From NCBI RefSeq assembly GCF_008831285.2, contig NC_045141.1, positions 8,049,353 through 8,113,352 on the forward strand: a DNA stretch of 64,000 nucleotides, written 5' to 3'. The notes beneath the pieces were generated by a model that was not told the origin of the DNA, made no database searches, and worked only from the letters and a program-made list of their open reading frames with translations. Position 1 is the first letter of the stretch, and each line of letters begins with the position of its first letter. The DNA is from Nymphaea colorata. Lineage: Eukaryota > Streptophyta > Magnoliopsida > Nymphaeales > Nymphaeaceae. The translations under genes were made by a program, and so were the position numbers. This document shows positions 58,621-64,000 of the stretch, piece by piece.

Positions 58621-59600
58621 TATGCAAAGATTATGTTATTTGTAGGGCTTGCCTCATAAAGTTCATAGATCTCATATCAAATCTCAACCCTTCTAACTTG
58701 AGATCAATGCATTTAAAAGATAGTGGTGATCATATGGGGGTGTTTGATGGCACTTCAAACTGGAATTAGAATGAAAACTCTAGTTCTAGTTTCATTTTTA
58801 ATTTGATAGTCTAGAGTTTTGAGTCTAATTTTGAAAATGATGTTTTTGACAAAATCACAATTTAAAGTTTAAAATTGATGAAATGAAACCATGATGACAT
58901 GTGATCAAAGAAAAATGAATAAATTACAAATTTAAGGAATCATAATTCCACCCCTCAGAATAGAATCACGATTCCTAAATTTTGATTCATGAATGAAACT
59001 ATAATCTTAAAACATAAAATATTTGTTTGAGGATTCAATTCCCATCTGCTCGAAAAAAGAAAATTTTATTTACATAATTATGCAATTCCGGCCTTGTCAA
59101 ACAACCCATAAATGATCGTTTTCAAATCTGCTATTTGACAAAATAGTAGATTTAGGCTAAATCCTTTGTTAAACCAGATACAATCGGGAGAGATCCAAAA
59201 ACTGTCCGCCAACTAGACACATCTCTCTAATAACATGGCCCCCCTTGATTGGAAGGGTCATTTCCCGAATCCCATCCTTGTTATGAGATAAACAACTCAT
59301 AAGTTTGATCTATATCAAACACAAACAGAGAACCTTTCTATGGTTTTACCACACTGGACCCACTAAGGAAACAGTTTGAGTCCACTGGACCACAACAGAT
59401 GGAAAAGAAAAGCAAAGAAATGGGTTGACCATATCCAAGTGCACACATCATATGACGATTTTTGGGGCTCGTCATTGTGTTCGGCCCTTCTATTTTTTTC
59501 TTTTTGTTTCTCTCCTTTTGCCGTTTCGGGAAGACAAGAAAGATAAAGAGCGACTGACGTCTGCTCAGAGAGGAGGAAAGTGGGGGAGAAGGAATAGTAG
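58621..59600. other. AT-rich intergenic DNA
   Basis: No gene or repeat border supported; purine-rich toward the right end (59530-59620). Confidence 0.5.
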
Positions 59601-59636
59601 AAAGGGGAGAGAGGGAAACATGATCATAGAAGGGAG

Positions 59637-60200
59637 CCATGGTTTCCACCAGATGCAGCTCTTCATCGGCGAAGCTTTCTATGCCATCACCGGCACCAAC
59701 AAGCAAGCATCTCAAGGTATTCAGATGAAGCAAACCTTGCCCAAATCTTATTTGTTGTTGTTTACCTATTCTTGGGTTTGTTGTTGACTCCAACATCTCA
59801 TTTATGTGTTTTGTGGTTTTCTTAGGGGTTGTTTTCTTAAGGCCTTGATTTCAGGGAAACAGGCAGAGAACTTGTTTTTCTTTGGGGGTTGATTTGGTGG
59901 AATCAGGCGAAGAAATCTCATCCAAAAGAGGTGCCGGTCACATAGAGGGACGATGTGTCCAAATCGAAGGAATTGCTACCATCGTCTTCACGATAGCAGC
60001 TCCCCTCTGACCCAGCGACCGGTTCTATGGAAGATCCGGCACCGGCTGAAACCACAGCTTCGAATCCAATTGCTGTGGTCGACAAACCGGTCGCGATGCC
60101 ACATCCTTCACCCGATTTGTATCCCGAGTACTACATGTGCCACTTGGGAGAATGATAATTGTGAAAACCAGCCTTCAGTAATCCTTTTTCCGTTTTGCTT
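59637..60200 (+). pseudogene. Doubtful two-exon coding remnant
   Basis: ATG near 59639 reads MVSTRCSSSSAKLSMPSPAP then SKHLK before a possible donor GTATTCAG. A second stretch (59900-60150) reads KEVPVT, KSKELLPSSS, SDPATGSMEDPAPAETTAS and MPHPSPDLYPEYYMCHLGE with two in-frame stops before MEDP. The MV-TR-SSSS-K start recalls the N-terminus of some plant AAA-ATPases, but the similarity is short and low-complexity. The purine-rich leader and Ser/Pro content suggest a former 5' exon pair. Identity not established. Confidence 0.25.
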
Positions 60201-60349
60201 ATTGTGGGTTATGGATTCTGCTTCAGAGAAATTGAATACAGTGCCATCGACATTGAATAATAGTTTGATGAAAAGGACGCCTAATTTGGAATCATCGACT
60301 ATATGGGGAAGACTTATATCATAGTATATACAGGTATTTTCCCCAATCC

Positions 60350-63300
60350 ACTTCGTGATTGCTGATCGAGTACCTTGCTTTGCTGCTTCTCTTGACTTCA
60401 GCTTTAGGTCATGTATTGGGATGTTTTTAGTGCCACAATTTGGTCAGGTTTCAGCTGTAGGCATCAGGTGGATCGGTTGCATGTAGTTTTGATTTCATCA
60501 ACTAACATGGACTGGAGTTCTCTTTAAGGATTTCTGTGTTTATAAAGTATGGTGCCTTCATTTCAATTAAGTTGTCATGCTCGTCAAGAACGTTAGTGTT
60601 GTATGTTGTTGTTGTGGATAGGAAATTTTTGAAATCTATGTTTGTTTCATGCGAAACAATTTCCTCAGTTGTTAGCTTAATCATTTTTTTCTCTAACACA
60701 GATTCAAGAGTGTTGAGATTTGCCTCGTCGCTTGGTCATGTTTCACAGGGTAGAAGCTAAACTCTAGGGTTATCATTTGTAGTCAACAAATGAAAATCAG
60801 TTCTCAAAGTGGTGTAGCTTGGTTCATGCGTTTCATATATTTCTCAAAAAGGAAGCAAGTCAACATATCATGCAAAGGAAGGGCAGCATAAGGTCATGGT
60901 AAGGAGTAGGTAGATGACATAAAGAAAGTCAAGTCCATGACACCTCCATGTATGACGACATTGTGTTTGGATGTTTTCTGCTAATGCTTTATTAGTTTGT
61001 GGTCAAGAACATATTTTGCGAAGTCCTCATGTAACCAGGGCACAAGACTAATCAACTTTGTTGGATAGTCGTACATTTAGAGTCTAACAGAGTCCAATCC
61101 CGTAATTGTCATTATCATGAACTTGATGGTTTTACAAAATCCACCACATAGGATTGGTTTATCCTAGGCTTCCTTTAGGAAAAGATAAGAGCTTAACCTA
61201 AACCATTTGTAAAACTTTCAATCAGTTGAGGACTCAAACATTTATGGAAAATCGTCACTATTAAACCAACCTTTTGTATAGAAGTCGCTAGGAGAGTTGG
61301 TGAAGTTCATTTTTCTACCCAACCAACCTATACTATTTTGCATTCACCCTCTTGTTTAAAGTAGAATTCCTTCATCTTGGTGATATACCATTTGATGTTA
61401 AGAATTTTTGTAAAAGTGATAAATTTTAGTTTTTCTTAAAAACATTTTAAAAGTGTCTTCTCACACAATGATGTGGCTTTTCTTTATTCTTAGTACCTCC
61501 TTGAGCAGAAGGATAAAATTTCAAATTTTTGTTGCTAAACAATGGAAGAGGAAAATTGAAAAGATCCTAAATATGAGCAGTAAGGAAAGGTCATGTGAAG
61601 TTGAGAAAGTTGAGACTAGGAAATGCTATTGACTCAGGTAATCAAGCATTTGCAAGGATTTAGTAGGAAGATATCTTGAGACAGAAGCCAAAATGCTTTG
61701 TAAGATCTTGGTAGGTAGCAAAATGAGAGTTGAGAGGTTGGCTCGGGGCTTGTGTAGTCATTCCTCTGGGTCAGTAATCAAGACTACCGGGTAGGTGATT
61801 TATGTCTATACCGTGAAGATAATGACTTAAGAACCTTTGGCTCGTCAAAAACCTAAAAGGTGAAGCAGGTTGGATATGCGACAAAGCTAAACATAACCAC
61901 CAAAGCGGTGGACCTTTGTAGTAGCCTTTGGGGTGGTGAGGTATTCCCTCAAAGGTGAAGGTCGGCCTAAAAAAAAATCAAGAAAAAAAAATTTAAGGCA
62001 AAAGCTGAATGCAAGAGAAAGAAAAAAAAGAGGAAAAAAAAGCAACAGGTGTTTGCCAAGAGATGAAAGGCATGAAGGCTGAACTCGCAATAATTGAATG
62101 TGAAAATCTTTGGTAGATGTGCGGTCCTAGGGTCAATATCTTCTCCTATTTTTTATTACCTAAGATGATGAGGATGATTCTTTTATGTTCATATTTTGGA
62201 AATTGAAAGGCATCCCTTCTAGAGATTTGACGACATTGACGCGAAATGAATCCTAATGCCTGTACGGTAGATGCTATGTGTAAATGAAGGCCATATTATT
62301 TGCACAACACGAGCACTCATGCTTATTAGTTAAATTGATCATTTTTTAACTATTTCAAACTAAAACTTGACATCTCTAGTCATAGGAGGAACTAACTAGT
62401 CTCCTTTGGTCTTGAAAGTTTGTCATTTCATTCCCAATCCCCTTTGTCCTTGAAAGATGTTGGCCATTCTATTACCAAACCATTAGTCCATTCATGGAAT
62501 AGATGAAACTCCTCGAACCTAGTCAACTCATGTTGAGTGTGACGAATTTCATTTCTTTGTCTCAAGAGATGCATATCATTTGGGATAAGTGATTAATCCT
62601 GGCCCATTATTCCATCTTAACCGAGTGTCTTCAACATAACCCAGACTTAGGGTTGAGTCTGTCATGGAACACGTCTTATCTCTTTTCAAAAGGACCAATC
62701 AATTTTGTAGTCCATTTTGAACTGTGACATTTTTGAAAAAGTTCTATTCATCAAAGTTGCTTGTGTTTTGGGTTTTATGTCCTCAGGTCCTTCATGGTTT
62801 TAAACGAGCATAATGCTCAGTTTCTCTTGTATCACGTTAGTGTCAGATTAGTTGAATAGATCCTTTAGTTAGCTATTGCACATGTCCAGCGGTTAAGGTC
62901 ATTGGTTTGATTTGTATTCAGTAGGATCCTATTTTGATTTAGTTTGATTATTAAGTTTTGTTGAGTTGGGCAATTGTTTTGTGCTTTAATGGTTTCCTGC
63001 ATAGTGTCATGTTTAGTTTTACTTTCATTGTGACATGGGTTGTTTAGGTGCTTTATTGTCGTAGGTTCTTAGTTTTTCCTTTTCAATGCCTTCACTTGCG
63101 TTGCAGACCGATTATCCTTTGGTGCAACGCGGACCAAATAGGCTTGAAAAAGTCAGCCCGTGACAACTTGATTCTTTTGATAAATATAATCTGGTCAAAT
63201 TAATGGGTGTGTGTCACATTCTGATAGAGTCTTTGAATTGCATATCATACATTGTTATGATACAATCATGTGTTTGCTAACATGGAAGCCTACATTCTAA

Positions 63301-64000
63301 AAATATGTGAATCTATTTTGTTCATATCAAACTCGCTTATGATACAATCATGTGTTAATCTACATTTTAAAAATATGCCATGGTCTATCTCTAGAGTGGT
63401 AGAAAAGTTTTGTTTCCTTTGTTATTTCAGCAGGAAAAAGAAACTGAACTACTGGTTGGTTTGAAGAATGGAGGTAATTGTGCTTGAATTATTCTTTGCC
63501 TACTGTCATACTCTTTTGACATTGGTTTTATTCCTCTTTCAATTTTCTGTTTCTTTCTTTTCTTTTCATAATGATTATTGTTATTTTGCACAGCTTATAG
63601 GTGAGGCAACTTTGTTGGTTCATGCCATAAGTGCCACTGTCCATTTCTCCTTTGATCATAAATTATTAGTGCAAAATCTAGCCCTTCAAGCAGAAAAAAA
63701 AGTGTTCTACAATGATATAATTGAAGTGTTGAATCTGGAGGATTTCTTAGTGTGCAATTTCCGGTCACTACTATTTATTCTTGTTTTAGGTGGTAAACAT
63801 GATGGATGGAAAAGTGGATGACTTGAAGCTTCTTTTGATCATATTTAATGCAAGCTTTCTATATTGGGCATGTTGAAGAAAAAAAAAATGTGAGTTTACA
63901 TTATGCAGTTTCTGGATTCATAGTTGTCTAAAACATTTGTAGGTTATGCAAATAGATGGAGGTCCTTAGTTGCAGCTTCCTTGCTTGTGCTTATAATTTT
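60350..64000. other. Anonymous DNA to the window end
   Basis: No domain recognised. 61740-62060 contains purine-rich text (GGTGGTGAGGTATTCCC, then A-rich runs) like untranslated parts of LTR elements. A frame at 63468-63821 begins with a hydrophobic segment (ELFFAYCHTLLTLVLFLFQF) and a possible internal acceptor CACAG near 63592; there is too little to call it a gene. Confidence 0.45.

Overview
This window looks like a gene-poor, transposon-rich stretch of a flowering-plant nuclear genome. The evidence is CC-NBS-LRR (CNL) disease-resistance gene relics, chromodomain-bearing Ty3/gypsy elements primed by initiator tRNA-Met, Ty1/copia and LINE remnants, hAT-like miniature elements, plastid DNA fragments, and broken genes of typical plant families (secreted subtilase, JMJ14/KDM5-like histone demethylase). 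I cannot fix the plant lineage from the sequence. Almost every recognisable protein-coding unit carries stops or frameshifts, and I found no clearly intact host gene.

Layout. 1-3410: CNL pseudogene 1 with its 3' flank. 3531-3807: a hAT-like MITE with an 8-bp target duplication. 4033-4120: a pure (TA)44 tract. 4740-5870: the 3' end of a LINE. 7938-12970: a second hAT-type MITE into which a minus-strand chromovirus has inserted; both layers keep perfect target-site duplications (CATAGGTG for the MITE, GAAAT for the retroelement). The chromovirus has lost its reverse transcriptase core. 13900-17070: repetitive AT-rich DNA with one unrecognised 173-codon ORF. 17855-18356: another MITE of the same family, carrying a G20 and a C26 run. 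18418-20030: two small orphan 3' pieces of the CNL family. 21431-22130: a two-copy higher-order repeat. 23361-27430: CNL pseudogene 2, a segmental paralogue of the first that includes matching 3' flanks. 27940-28045: one more LRR scrap.

28092-31200 holds two opposite-strand pieces of the same chromovirus family, apparently one inserted in the other. 31700-32492 (minus) carries two exons of a JmjC/C5HC2 demethylase with a frameshift and a stop. 33110-34070 (minus) is a copia integrase-RT relic. 34200-42430 is largely anonymous AT-rich DNA.

42540-57625 is the most informative locus. It is a subtilisin-like protease pseudogene whose 5' half (signal peptide, I9 propeptide, catalytic Asp exon) and 3' half (substrate-binding segment, catalytic His exon) are separated by about 13.7 kb. 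Most of that is a complete-ended 12.4-kb Ty3/gypsy element (43910-56277, target duplication TGCAA). Its 5' LTR has itself received a 2.4-kb block (about 45340-47725) containing separate bits of plastid psbC, cemA and rrn16. The order of events can therefore be read: gene, retroelement, organelle DNA patch. 57871-58620 is AT-rich tandem-repeat DNA. 59640-60200 is a doubtful coding remnant, and the last 3.6 kb shows nothing I can name.

The genes do not form a pathway. The window is a record of gene decay, nested transposition and organelle-DNA capture. I saw no convincing new molecular system. The best leads are the nested structures, the plastid mosaic, the pre-insertion subtilase gene model and the unrecognised ORF at 16162-16683.
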